NCBI RefSeq assembly: GCF_021390595.1
Contig: NZ_JAJEJR010000004.1
Location: 1 to 64,000 of the forward strand
Origin: Paraburkholderia sp. HP33-1
GTDB lineage: Bacteria > Pseudomonadota > Gammaproteobacteria > Burkholderiales > Burkholderiaceae
Direction of reading: 5' to 3'
DNA length: 64,000 nt
Below are positions 54,124 to 63,060 of the stretch, piece after piece. The stretch's first letter is position 1. Every line of letters starts with the position of its first letter. A program made the translations under genes and the position numbers. Under the pieces are notes generated by a model. It was not told where the DNA came from, made no database searches, and saw only the letters and a list, made by a program, of their open reading frames with translations.

Positions 54124-54636
54124 TTAAGCAACATCGCTCGCTTCTTCAACAGTAACTGCCGCTCTAGCACCTTCACTTAGCCTCAGGTGCTCCTTCCAGA
54201 CATCGACCTTGAAGCCTTCCCATAGCGCGAGCGGCTTGTTGGGCTTAAACACACTTGCCATGTAACCGCCATACGCCAGCAAAATGAGGCCATTCATCAG
54301 CAGCTGATTCGGCCCCGAGAACAATTGGCGCGGCGTCCCAACGATAAATGTATTGATCCAGAAAATCGAGATCGATGTCGGAAACTCGAGAATTGCGCCG
54401 AGCAACACATATCGGTTCGTCAGCAGCAGGATACCGGCCAGCATTTCCATTGCCTTCACCGCATAGAACATATGAATGGCATCGAGTGCCTGCACGTATT
54501 GACCTGCGATACCGGGAATAAATGGAACCCAGCCTGTGGAGAGATAGCGGAAACCAGACCACAAAAGATCGGCACCGAAATAAACCCGAAGCCAGAGTAC
54601 CGCATATTTCCACGGTGGAGAATTAAGTCCCTGCAT
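54124..54636 (-). CDS. DoxX-like membrane protein (copy 1)
   Basis: 170 residues from ATG 54636, with AGAGGAG upstream. Four hydrophobic stretches and the conserved segments WLRVYFGADLLWSGFRYL, MLAGILLLTNRYVLLGAILEFP, and PRQLFSGPNQLLMNGLILLAYGGYMA match the paralogue at 53298. The family resembles DoxX/DoxD. It begins the repeated DoxX-small protein module in the operon with a Rieske oxygenase, flavoprotein and enolase-superfamily enzyme, 70 bases after the last of these. Confidence 0.72.
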   Translation of the reverse strand: MQGLNSPPWKYAVLWLRVYFGADLLWSGFRYLSTGWVPFIPGIAGQYVQALDAIHMFYAVKAMEMLAGILLLTNRYVLLGAILEFPTSISIFWINTFIVGTPRQLFSGPNQLLMNGLILLAYGGYMASVFKPNKPLALWEGFKVDVWKEHLRLSEGARAAVTVEEASDVA

Positions 54637-54706
54637 CGAATATCTCCTCTATCAGCGCATGGTTATACAGCGCGGCAAAATCGAGTCCGCCCCCCGTGCT
54701 TCGAAA

Positions 54707-55879
54707 TTACGCTTCGACAACCCGATGCTGCTGTCCGGGCGTATGAATCCTAACGAGCAACTCTTGATTCAATTCGAATCCGAATCCGACGCCTTCACTC
54801 GGATATGCAAAGCCGCCACTAAAACGCTGGCCACCGATAGCCAGGTCCTGATCGACGGGAATGTCGCCGCTGTTCCATGCCGCGTGAATCGCGAGCGGAC
54901 CCATGCTCTCGCTCATGAACTGGCATGCCCAGTCGTTTGCGACCATGAGATGCGTGCTCGGCCCGGATTCGACGCCGGATCCGATCAGAGTGCTGCAAAA
55001 GACGGGAATGTCGTACATGCGACATGCGGCGAGGAATCGCTGTGCCTTGACCAGTCCGCCCACCTTTTGGATCTTGAGAACGACGCCATCGGCCGAACGG
55101 CGCTCTGCGATTTCACGCAGATCGCCCAACTCTTGTGCCCCCTCATCTGCGTATATCGGCGTGTTGATACGCTCACGCAGTCTGGCCAAGCTGTCGCGGT
55201 ATTGATGCGCCAGTGGCTGTTCCATGAACGACAGGTCGTATTGATCGAGGCGTTTCATCGTCGTCAACGCCTGCTCGTAGTTCCATGAGCCATTCGCGTC
55301 CAAGGTGATCTTGGCATCCGGCCCGAGTGCCGCTCGCACTTCGCGGACCGTAGCCACGTCGTTGTCGAACGTATGACGGCCGACTTTGAGCTTAAACGCC
55401 GAGAAGCCATTACTTCGGACGTGGACCGCCAGCTCTGCGACCTTTTCGGGCTCACCCGCCGACAATACCCAACCGAGCGGAATCTTCTCGCGAGTGCGAC
55501 CACCCAACAGGCTGTAGACTGGCACGCCCAGAGATTTTCCCTTCAGGTCATGCAGCGCACAGTCAACCAACGCCTTTGCCTGATTGTTGTCGCGTGCGAG
55601 TTGATCCATCATGCCAACGATTTTCTCGATATTGCTCGGATCTTCACCAAGCAAGATTCGCGGCGCGAAAATGTCGCAAATCATCGCCGTCATGGATGCC
55701 TGGCTTTCACCGCGGTACCAAGATGACGTGTCGCCCGATTCCGCATACCCGACGAGACCGTCATCGGTTGCAATAGCCAAAAGAAGCGTGTTCAGGCAGG
55801 TGATTGTCACATTCGGTAGCTTAATCGGCCTTTTCAGAGGCATCGAAATCGGGATGCACTCAACGCTTGTAATCTTCAC
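54707..55879 (-). CDS. Enolase superfamily enzyme, muconate lactonizing/dipeptide epimerase subgroup
   Basis: 390 residues from a GTG start. The barrel has the paired lysines of the MLE subgroup in AFKLKVG near 163-167, metal ligands D in LDANG near 191, E in FMEQP near 218 and D in YADEG near 243, and the second acid/base lysine in VLKIQKVGG near 268. Members interconvert muconates and lactones or epimerise dipeptides and related acids. In an operon with a Rieske oxygenase, cycloisomerisation of a ring-cleavage product is plausible. The gap to the MFS gene is 66 bases. Confidence 0.88.
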   Translation of the reverse strand: MKITSVECIPISMPLKRPIKLPNVTITCLNTLLLAIATDDGLVGYAESGDTSSWYRGESQASMTAMICDIFAPRILLGEDPSNIEKIVGMMDQLARDNNQAKALVDCALHDLKGKSLGVPVYSLLGGRTREKIPLGWVLSAGEPEKVAELAVHVRSNGFSAFKLKVGRHTFDNDVATVREVRAALGPDAKITLDANGSWNYEQALTTMKRLDQYDLSFMEQPLAHQYRDSLARLRERINTPIYADEGAQELGDLREIAERRSADGVVLKIQKVGGLVKAQRFLAACRMYDIPVFCSTLIGSGVESGPSTHLMVANDWACQFMSESMGPLAIHAAWNSGDIPVDQDLAIGGQRFSGGFAYPSEGVGFGFELNQELLVRIHTPGQQHRVVEA

Positions 55880-55945
55880 TTGATTTCAACCTATAAGAAC
55901 TCGTAGAAAGCGCGTCAGAAATGACGCCCCCAAGACGACTATCCG

Positions 55946-57283
55946 TTATTGAGCAACCGGCCGACGCAATGCACCGCAGACACGGATCAGCAGAATCACT
56001 GCCAATGCCACGGAGACCACGTAGCAGATCACGAACGAGGCGCCAAGTGCATTCGGACCGTCGAAGAATTTAGCGACGAGCGCCACCACTGTAGGGCCGA
56101 GTGCCAAACCGACGAGGTTCGTGATCAAGTAATAGATGGCAGTGATTTTGCCCATCATGTTTCCGGGCGTGAAGTTGGCATTCGTTGCACCGCCTGCCAC
56201 CGCGAACATCGCAAACATGAACATCTGGATGAAGTAGAGGACGACGCCCACCCTCATCGTATGGACAAGAGGGAAGCATGCCGTTGCGACTGCCGCGATT
56301 GCCGTTGTGACCGCCGCCACTCGAACAGGGGCATCGACCATACCGCGCTGGCGCAGCCGGTCCGCGATACTGCCGCAGACCAGCAGACCGAGCGGGGAAG
56401 CGAGAAGTGCAACGCCGCCGATCGCCTTACCGATTTCCGGACGCGCAACATGTAGCGTGCGAGCGATGATTTCCGGAAGCCACGCCATCTGCGAACCAAC
56501 GGCAATACCGTAAAGACAAATCGCTGCCCAGAGTTGAACGTACACGCCGCGATTCTTCCATACGAAGCACATGGTCTGCTTGTACGTCACATCGGAAGTA
56601 TCGATCTGAAAGCGCCGGGCCGGCTCACGCAGCAGCCAAAGTAGAATCGCGAACGGAATCCCGATGATGCCCGGCACCAGCAGCACAAAGTGCCACGGTT
56701 TCATGCCGCCGACGATGGGTAGGCTATCGAATGCGCCTGCCGATGCTGCCTTCAACAGGACGGCACCGAGGGCCATGGACAAACCTGTACCCAACATCGG
56801 GCCAATATTGTAGATACCGAAAGCAACGCTACGACGATGCGGCGGAAATGCGTCACGAATCATCGACTGCGATCCGGGGGCAAGCGCCGATTCACCGACA
56901 CCGAGACCAACACGCGTAAAGAACAACTGGAGATATGTCGTGCTTAGACCACACAACATCTGAACCACCGACCATGCCATGATCGCGCCGCCGAGGAGCG
57001 TCTTACGCTGGTACTTATCGACCAGTATGCCCATCGGAATGCTGAGCACGCTATACAGCAACATGAAAGAAAGGCCTAGCAACAGGCTGACCTGAAGATC
57101 GGAAATTCGGAGGTCTTCCTTGATCGGCCCGACAACGAGAGCCAGCGCCCCACGATCGATGAACGAGACGACGTACGTGGCCGTCAGGACAATCAGCATC
57201 CACCATGCACCTTTGGACGTCTCTGAATCTTTCACGTTTTCGGCCGGTGCCGACTTCGCTGGTACTTCCAATATCTCACTCAC
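55946..57283 (-). CDS. MFS transporter, spinster-like
   Basis: 445 residues with twelve hydrophobic segments. VVSFIDRGALALVVGPIKEDLRISDLQVSLLLGLSF, GILVDKYQRKTLL (motif A), FTRVGLGVGESALAPGSQSMIRDAFPPHRRSVAFGIYNIGPMLGTGLS and GSIADRLRQRG are typical of spinster/organic-acid MFS carriers in bacterial aromatic clusters. It is probably the inner-membrane uptake system for the substrate of this operon. GAAGGAGACACC lies upstream of the ATG. It sits between flavoprotein and enolase-superfamily genes. Confidence 0.88.
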   Translation of the reverse strand: MSEILEVPAKSAPAENVKDSETSKGAWWMLIVLTATYVVSFIDRGALALVVGPIKEDLRISDLQVSLLLGLSFMLLYSVLSIPMGILVDKYQRKTLLGGAIMAWSVVQMLCGLSTTYLQLFFTRVGLGVGESALAPGSQSMIRDAFPPHRRSVAFGIYNIGPMLGTGLSMALGAVLLKAASAGAFDSLPIVGGMKPWHFVLLVPGIIGIPFAILLWLLREPARRFQIDTSDVTYKQTMCFVWKNRGVYVQLWAAICLYGIAVGSQMAWLPEIIARTLHVARPEIGKAIGGVALLASPLGLLVCGSIADRLRQRGMVDAPVRVAAVTTAIAAVATACFPLVHTMRVGVVLYFIQMFMFAMFAVAGGATNANFTPGNMMGKITAIYYLITNLVGLALGPTVVALVAKFFDGPNALGASFVICYVVSVALAVILLIRVCGALRRPVAQ

Positions 57284-57317
57284 TACGGTGTCTCCTTCTT
57301 ATTATCCGGATATCTCT

Positions 57318-58880
57318 TTAGCGATTTTCCTGCGCGTCACCGTCGGCGAGCGCAGTTCTTGCCGCGGTTACGCCAGACACTATGAACTCGGCGATATCGC
57401 CCATCGAGTTGTAATACGGACCCCATAGCGATCCACACTCCCCGATTGCATAAAGACCGCCAATGGGCTTGTTGTGGTGATCGAGAACACGCTGACCGGC
57501 GTCGTGTTTCGGACCGCCGTGAGTATTCAGATATGTCGGCAGCATCGGGCCGATCGCATAGTACGGGCCTTCATCATTGAGCGGCACGAGGAACGTTTCG
57601 CGACCGCAATCCTGATCGACGTTGTTGCGGCACTGATCGTTGTAGCGCTCCACTGTCTCGCGAAGTGCGGCCGGATCGAGGTGGCCTGCCTTGCACACGC
57701 CCTGGATTTCCGGCCACTGGCACTTCAACGCCAGTTCTTCGAGCGTATCGGCCCGGATGATCAGGCCTTCTTCGATTTCCTTGAGGTTGTCTTGCGACCA
57801 CGGCGGCACGCGGGAATTCAGCGTCGTCATTGCCGCACCACCGGCACGGACTTTCTCATCGAAGATGTGGAATGCCGGCACGTTCGTGAATTCCGGAGTG
57901 CCCGGCGTCGTCACCAACCATGCATCGCGGTTTGCCAATCCGTGTTGAACCACTGACGTATCCACAGTTTCGTTATGGAAGCGCTTCGCCTGTCGGTTCA
58001 CCCACAACAGGCTGCCACCATCCTTGAAGGCACCGTTTTTGTAGCCGAAGCCCGCGACCTTGTTCAGATCGTACGTCACGTAAACGTGGCCTTCCTTCGT
58101 CTTGATGCCCATGTTTAGCGGGCCCGCTACGGCGTTCATGTGCCAGAGTTGCGCGCCGACTTCCTGCGCCATACGAATGCCGTCACCGGTCAGATTAGGG
58201 CTACCAAGGAAGTAGATCGGGCAAGCAGTCAGGAACTGTTTGCACATGGCATCGTTGGCTTCGAAGCCGCCGCTGGCCAAGACTACTGCCTTGCGAGCAC
58301 GAACCGCGATCGTCTTGCCGTTCTGCGCGGCTTCAACGCCGAGAATCCGCCTCGTCACCGGGTGCTGGACCAGTTTGGTGACGCGTGTATTGCACTGGAC
58401 GCGCGCGCCCGCCTTCTCCGCTTGTGCGGAGATCGCATTCCAGAGGCCTGCACCGCCCGGTGCGGCCACGACGCTCATACCTTTGATGCTCTCGCCGCCC
58501 GGAGCGCCCGCGAACTCGGGAAAGAAACCCGGTGCCGAAAACGGTTGCGGGTTGTCCTTGAGCGGCAATTCGAGTTTGTGCTGCCACGCCGGTATGTTCT
58601 TGAGACTCGAAACGAAATGACGAAGAACGCTTTCATCTGTCTGGCCTGCGCACAGCCAGTTCAGATAATTAAACGACTCTTCTTCATCGACAGAGGTCAT
58701 GATCAGACCACCAGCGACACAGACCGAGTTGCCACCGCCCTGCACGCCCTTCTCGAGAACGAGCACGTCGGCTCCCTGTTCAGCGGCTTCGAACGCAAAT
58801 ACCGCGCCTGCACCGCCGTAGCCGACAACAACCATATCGGCTTGCTCATCCCACCGGGGCTCGGTCCAGTTCAATTCCAT
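57318..58880 (-). CDS. FAD-dependent oxidoreductase (fumarate reductase/3-ketosteroid dehydrogenase-like)
   Basis: 520 residues from ATG 58880, which has GAGGA 9 bases upstream; ATG 58889 touches that site and is less likely. The FAD motif VVGYGGAGAVFAFEAAEQGADVLVLEK, GGNSVCVAGG, VVLASGGFEAND and the C-terminal GLYAIGECGSLWG place it in the flavocytochrome c/succinate dehydrogenase flavoprotein group, close to ketosteroid dehydrogenases and tricarballylate dehydrogenase. It has no heme or Fe-S domain, so an electron acceptor such as quinone or another protein is needed. It likely desaturates or reduces a cyclic intermediate. Confidence 0.85.
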   Translation of the reverse strand: MELNWTEPRWDEQADMVVVGYGGAGAVFAFEAAEQGADVLVLEKGVQGGGNSVCVAGGLIMTSVDEEESFNYLNWLCAGQTDESVLRHFVSSLKNIPAWQHKLELPLKDNPQPFSAPGFFPEFAGAPGGESIKGMSVVAAPGGAGLWNAISAQAEKAGARVQCNTRVTKLVQHPVTRRILGVEAAQNGKTIAVRARKAVVLASGGFEANDAMCKQFLTACPIYFLGSPNLTGDGIRMAQEVGAQLWHMNAVAGPLNMGIKTKEGHVYVTYDLNKVAGFGYKNGAFKDGGSLLWVNRQAKRFHNETVDTSVVQHGLANRDAWLVTTPGTPEFTNVPAFHIFDEKVRAGGAAMTTLNSRVPPWSQDNLKEIEEGLIIRADTLEELALKCQWPEIQGVCKAGHLDPAALRETVERYNDQCRNNVDQDCGRETFLVPLNDEGPYYAIGPMLPTYLNTHGGPKHDAGQRVLDHHNKPIGGLYAIGECGSLWGPYYNSMGDIAEFIVSGVTAARTALADGDAQENR

Positions 58881-58930
58881 TTTCGTCATTCCTCGTGACT
58901 CAGAAAACATACCAGCGCGGTTCGATCTGC

Positions 58931-59995
58931 TTAGGCTGCCGGTGCAGCAGCGGCTTGCTCAGCCTCTTCCGCCGTGCGAAGACCGTTGTAGATTTCGTTG
59001 TAACGCAGCACCGGTTGATCCATCACCAACATGATCATCTTGCGACCCGGCGTTTTCGAGATCGTCGCCTGCTGCGTTTCGATGATTGCCTTGTCTTCAG
59101 CGAATGCTGCTTCGGCGATCGCGAAAGCGTGATCGGTCAGATCGGCATGCTCGTGATCCGGACCGAAGTTGTAGAAGAACATCGACTCCCTATCGTTGAT
59201 CGGCGTGATCATCTGGCATGTGCAACGGCGGAAGATCGGCTCTTCTGCGGGCTTACCATCGACGAGACGATCTTGAACGCCCGGTGCGTACGAATGGATC
59301 TTCAGGATGAAGACGCCCGGTACCAGAAACGTGCTGACCACGTTATCGTCGGAGGGGATTTCGCCGAAGTAAGGATTCGACGGACGGCCCAGGTGCCAGC
59401 GATCAGCAACGACGCCACGCTCGATCGTATCGATACCGCGTTTTGCTTCGCCTTCTTTCTGAATCTTGAGCGACACCTTGTTGTTGGCACCAAACGTCGC
59501 TTCATGAACATAAGGTGCGTGCGAAAGGTCGAGCAAGTTGTCGGCAACAATTTCCGCATTGCCCTTCCATATCTTCTTCGAGCATTTCATCGCGAAGACA
59601 GCGCTGTCCGGACCTTCGATCGGCGGAATCAGTGCGGGATCGGCCTTTGCAGCATCACCCATCCACACCCATGCGGCACCATGCTTTTCTTCGACCGGGT
59701 AGCTACGAACGCAGACCTTCGACGAGATACGATCGGTGCCCGGGATTTCGGTGCAGCGTCCATCCGCGGCGAATTTCAGGCCGTGATACATACAGCGCAG
59801 TTCGTCACCTTCCTTGCGGCCGACCGACAGCGGAACCAGGCGATGCGGACAAACATCTTCGAGTGCTACCAGCGTGCCGTCTTCCTTGCGATAGAGGGCC
59901 AGCGCCTCGTTCATCAGCGTGAACGGGACGATATCAGTAGCCGAGAACTCGCTCGACCATCCAACCATATACCAGCAGTTCCGGAGGAATTTCAT
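58931..59995 (-). CDS. Rieske non-heme iron oxygenase (VanA-like)
   Basis: 354 residues from ATG 59995 (CAGGAGA upstream). The Rieske cluster ligands are C49-P-H51 and C68-M-Y-H71. The mononuclear iron motif is DNLLDLSHAPYVH. The size and MKFLRNCWYMVGWSSE start fit single-component VanA/PobA-type monooxygenases that demethylate or hydroxylate carboxylated aromatics. A reductase partner (VanB-like) is not in the window. It is the first gene of an eight-gene operon through 53098. Confidence 0.92.
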   Translation of the reverse strand: MKFLRNCWYMVGWSSEFSATDIVPFTLMNEALALYRKEDGTLVALEDVCPHRLVPLSVGRKEGDELRCMYHGLKFAADGRCTEIPGTDRISSKVCVRSYPVEEKHGAAWVWMGDAAKADPALIPPIEGPDSAVFAMKCSKKIWKGNAEIVADNLLDLSHAPYVHEATFGANNKVSLKIQKEGEAKRGIDTIERGVVADRWHLGRPSNPYFGEIPSDDNVVSTFLVPGVFILKIHSYAPGVQDRLVDGKPAEEPIFRRCTCQMITPINDRESMFFYNFGPDHEHADLTDHAFAIAEAAFAEDKAIIETQQATISKTPGRKMIMLVMDQPVLRYNEIYNGLRTAEEAEQAAAAPAA

Positions 59996-60089
59996 TTTCA
60001 GTCTCCTGGGAGAGGGATTGAGAACGGATAAATCGAGAACAAGATGCGACACACAGACCTACCAGTCCGCGCATCCGGCTTCTTTGACT

Positions 60090-60150
60090 TATCCGAATCA
60101 GCATCTTATATAGTATTCAATTACGTATTCTTAGAATCTTATCGCGTTGC
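60090..60150. promoter_or_regulatory. AT-rich probable promoter of the Rieske operon
   Basis: The region between the terminator at 60187 and the Rieske gene contains an AT-rich stretch with the near-repeat GTATTC at 60113 and 60125 and ATTCTTAGAAT-type symmetry. It is the only plausible promoter site for the minus-strand operon. Specific boxes could not be assigned with confidence. Confidence 0.35.
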
Positions 60151-60186
60151 TGCCCGCGACATGACCCGGGATAACCCCTGAAATGT

Positions 60187-60223
60187 ACAAAAACGGAGTT
60201 CCAGATTTTTTGGAACGCCGTTT
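60187..60223 (-). terminator. Rho-independent terminator of the right-hand catabolic operon
   Basis: On the minus strand AAACGGcGTTCC and GGAACtCCGTTT form a stem with one mismatch around a 9-base A-rich loop, running into TTTTTGT. It begins 16 bases after the stop of the amidohydrolase gene at 60239. Confidence 0.8.
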
Positions 60224-60238
60224 ATGCTCGCAACGTCG

Positions 60239-61084
60239 CTAGCTAAAGTAGACCCGTTCAGCTGTCGTATGGAGAACCTTGTGCTGATCTTCAGCCGACA
60301 GCGTGGACACGGAATCCTTAGCCAACTGCACCATGTCCTTGTACTCGCCTTTCGACTGAGCGATGTCTGAACCCCACATTACGCGGTCGGCACCGAACGA
60401 ACGCACTACACGCTCGACGACCGGCGCGGAGGGCAGCTCGAGCGCCTTCAACTTGCCGAGGTTGATCATGGAATACAGCAGGAAGACGTTCGGAGTGTCC
60501 ACGAACCTCAGCAGTGCCTCGTCCACACCGTAGTCCGGTCCCGGACCTTCGCCGACGATATTCGAGAAGTGATCGAGAATGACCGGCGTGTTTGGGAACT
60601 CCTTCACGACGTCCTGGAGTGCTTCGAGTGCCGCCAGACGATTCCAGCGGTAGAAGTGCAGACGCACCGAGCCGCCGAGATCCGTCACGGCTGCCCAGGC
60701 ACGACGCGCTTCTCTCGATGCGAACCAGCTGCTATCCGCGCCCTTCTTCGGCTCCGTCAAACGGATGCCGACCGACTTGCGCTCGCCAACCCAGTATTTC
60801 ACCGTTTCTTCGACGTTCGGTGCCAGTGCGTCGAGCATGCACAGCGAACGCAGACGAGTCGGGTTTCTTTGCGCCGAATCGACGACGTACTCGTTGTGGA
60901 AGCCGTAGAGGTGCGCACGTTGGACCGCGAGCGCCTTATCGATACCGGATGCGTCGAGCAGCTCGATCAAGCGCTCGGCCGTCACGGGGTTGTCAAATGC
61001 GTTTTCTTCGAGAACACCACTCAGCGGCGACGGCGGATACTTCTCTCGGTCGGTCGAAATCAGGTGTGCGTGGCTGTCGATCAT
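60239..61084 (-). CDS. Amidohydrolase family protein (Amidohydro_2)
   Basis: 281 residues from ATG 61084 (AAAGGTAACGTC upstream). The N-terminal metal motif MIDSHAHLI, the strand-six histidine in VILDHFSN and the aspartate of MWGSDIAQ match the Amidohydro_2 group: decarboxylases, hydratases and the lactonase LigI. An open frame continues to 61663 but it belongs to the antisense of the dehydrogenase gene, so the longer version is rejected. It is the last gene of its operon. A lactonase or decarboxylase acting on a ring-derived acid is likely. Confidence 0.87.
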   Translation of the reverse strand: MIDSHAHLISTDREKYPPSPLSGVLEENAFDNPVTAERLIELLDASGIDKALAVQRAHLYGFHNEYVVDSAQRNPTRLRSLCMLDALAPNVEETVKYWVGERKSVGIRLTEPKKGADSSWFASREARRAWAAVTDLGGSVRLHFYRWNRLAALEALQDVVKEFPNTPVILDHFSNIVGEGPGPDYGVDEALLRFVDTPNVFLLYSMINLGKLKALELPSAPVVERVVRSFGADRVMWGSDIAQSKGEYKDMVQLAKDSVSTLSAEDQHKVLHTTAERVYFS

Positions 61085-61128
61085 GACGTTACCTTTATAA
61101 AATTTAGTGTGACCAGCAAAATGCGGCG

Positions 61129-62232
61129 CTATTTCCAAGGGTCCACGCACACGTGGATCGCACCTTGAATCCCCCGGCCTGCAGTGGCTAGAATCGCGTC
61201 GTGAACCTGCGACAGACCGAATGTGTGCGAGCACACTTCGTCGATCGGATAGCGACCCGAGCCTACATAGCGCAGTGCCAGTTCGACCGCTGCGTAGCTG
61301 CGGCCACGCGGTGCACGAACCGTCAGATAGCGCTTCTTGATCTCGCCGATGGGTACGTGCTGCTCCAAGCCGTTCAGGCTCAAATACGCGCCCTTTGCCG
61401 CCAACGCGATCGACTGCTTGACGATCTCGCCCTTCGGGTCGCCAGTCGTATCCACCACTACGTCCACGCCCCGGCCCTTGGTGATACGCATTACTTCGGC
61501 TTCGAGGTTCTGCGTTTCGACGTTGATTGCGTAGTCGGCGCCCAGGCGCAGCGATAGATCGAGACGGCTTTGATCGCGCGTCATGCCGGCCAGAATCACC
61601 GTATAAGAGCCTGCGGCCTTGGCCGCCAGCACGCAGCCCAAGCCCTGCTGGCCCGGCCCCCACACAAGTACGACCTTACCGGGACCTGCGCCGCCGTCGA
61701 GGCACGCCCACTGCACGCCATTGCCGAACGGCACCGCAAGCGTTGCGTGCGTTGCCGGCATGTCTTGAGGAATCTTGTGCATCACCGTGTTGAGCGGCAG
61801 ATGCATATACTGCGCGTAGCCGCCCCACAGGTGCGGTGCCTTCTTGGCAGTGGACATACCGAAACGATCGGTATTCAGGCGGTCCTTCACATTGAAGAAG
61901 TCGACCTCCATACACAGACGAAAATCGCCCTTCATGCACCATTCGCAGTTCCAGCACGGAAGATATTCGTGGAGAGCAACGCGGTCGCCGGACTTGACGC
62001 CCCAACGCTTGGCCGCGACTTCGCCGACTTCATTGATGGTTCCGACGTTTTCGTGGCCCATGATGACCGGTACGTGACCGGCCTTACGGTACAACTCAGG
62101 ATCGCTGCCGCCGACGCCGCTCGCTTCGATGCGCAGAATTCCGGTTTCAGGCTTGACGGTCGGATAATCAAATTCACGGATTTCCGTGGTTTCGACATCT
62201 GTCTTGACTGCGGCCAGTACCTTTTTCGTCAT
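61129..62232 (-). CDS. Medium-chain dehydrogenase lacking the catalytic zinc cysteine
   Basis: 367 residues. The structural zinc cluster CWNCEWCMKGDFRLC and the glutamate/histidine region GHENVGTI are present, as is the cofactor site VWGPGQQGLG. At the first catalytic zinc ligand, where family members have CGSD, the protein reads GVGGSD with G41 (codon GGC). It may use zinc differently or lack it, and so might be a reductase or dehydratase rather than a classic alcohol dehydrogenase. CAGGAGACAAACAC precedes the ATG. It lies between two amidohydrolase genes. Confidence 0.85.
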   Translation of the reverse strand: MTKKVLAAVKTDVETTEIREFDYPTVKPETGILRIEASGVGGSDPELYRKAGHVPVIMGHENVGTINEVGEVAAKRWGVKSGDRVALHEYLPCWNCEWCMKGDFRLCMEVDFFNVKDRLNTDRFGMSTAKKAPHLWGGYAQYMHLPLNTVMHKIPQDMPATHATLAVPFGNGVQWACLDGGAGPGKVVLVWGPGQQGLGCVLAAKAAGSYTVILAGMTRDQSRLDLSLRLGADYAINVETQNLEAEVMRITKGRGVDVVVDTTGDPKGEIVKQSIALAAKGAYLSLNGLEQHVPIGEIKKRYLTVRAPRGRSYAAVELALRYVGSGRYPIDEVCSHTFGLSQVHDAILATAGRGIQGAIHVCVDPWK

Positions 62233-62258
62233 GTGTTTGTCTCCTGCTCGTTTCGATC

Positions 62259-63053
62259 TCAGAGTTTCCCAAATACGCGACGTGCGTTAGCACCAAAGAT
62301 CGCGCCGAGATCCTCATCAGATAATCCGTTGAGTGCAATCCGGGTCAGTTTCAATGCATTGCCGTAGCCTTCGCGAGAGCTCACGACGGGGAAATCGGAA
62401 CCCCACATGAGGCGATTCGCGCCGAATGCAGTGACCGCCTCGTGGACAAGCGGTGACGTCGCGTCCCCGAAGGGGCGGCCGAGATGCCATGTTTTCGGGT
62501 CGCGAGGCATCAATTCGCCGAGCCCAGGAACTTTGAGCATGACATTCGGAAAGGCCGCGAGTCTGAACACCTGGCGACGAATCGCCAGTTGCTCATCCGT
62601 CGTGACCGGCGTGCTATTGCCGCCCAAGTGTTCGAGGATCACCGTCGTCCCCGCCAACTTCGCAACCAGTTCGATAAACCCCGGCGCGGTGAATGCTTCG
62701 GCCGACCCGACACAACTGACGGGCAGTCCAGTTTCCTGAACTGCGCGCCACGCTTGCGGAAGACGACCATCCGGAAGACACCAGGAGGGGCGAAGCCGGA
62801 TACCGGACACGCCTTCGCGTGCCAGGTTCTTGATCGTCATTGCAACGTCCGGCGCTTCGACATCAACCCAAGCCACGCTCGACAGACGGCCTGGATACCG
62901 CCTAACGCAGTCTTGCTGATATCGGTTATCCGTCTGTCCGATCATCTGAGTGAGAATGACCATATCAACACCATGTTCATTCATTTGATCGAGCAACGTC
63001 TCGACAGGCTCATACCAATGAGGCGAAACGTGCGCGTGACTATCGACGATCAT
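62259..63053 (-). CDS. Amidohydrolase family protein (Amidohydro_2)
   Basis: 264 residues. It has MIVDSHAHVSPHWYEP with the paired metal histidines, GIRLRPSW, TVILEHLGGNS and LMWGSDFPVVSS with the catalytic aspartate. It shares the fold with the protein at 60239-61084 but differs in sequence, so two steps or substrates are served. The ATG lies 7 bases after the stop of the oxygenase gene and uses GAGG overlapping that stop, indicating coupling. 2-pyrone-4,6-dicarboxylate lactonase-type or decarboxylase chemistry are the leading options. Confidence 0.88.
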   Translation of the reverse strand: MIVDSHAHVSPHWYEPVETLLDQMNEHGVDMVILTQMIGQTDNRYQQDCVRRYPGRLSSVAWVDVEAPDVAMTIKNLAREGVSGIRLRPSWCLPDGRLPQAWRAVQETGLPVSCVGSAEAFTAPGFIELVAKLAGTTVILEHLGGNSTPVTTDEQLAIRRQVFRLAAFPNVMLKVPGLGELMPRDPKTWHLGRPFGDATSPLVHEAVTAFGANRLMWGSDFPVVSSREGYGNALKLTRIALNGLSDEDLGAIFGANARRVFGKL

Positions 63054-63060
63054 CTGGACC

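Noticed and set aside
58895..60031. 378-residue plus-strand frame opposite the Rieske oxygenase gene
   Set aside because: The minus strand carries the Rieske and iron-binding motifs and a ribosome site; the plus frame has neither.
60239..61663. 474-residue minus-strand frame that extends the amidohydrolase upstream
   Set aside because: The first 190 residues are low-complexity out-of-frame reading of the dehydrogenase gene. The conserved start MIDSHAH with a ribosome site at 61084 fits the family length.
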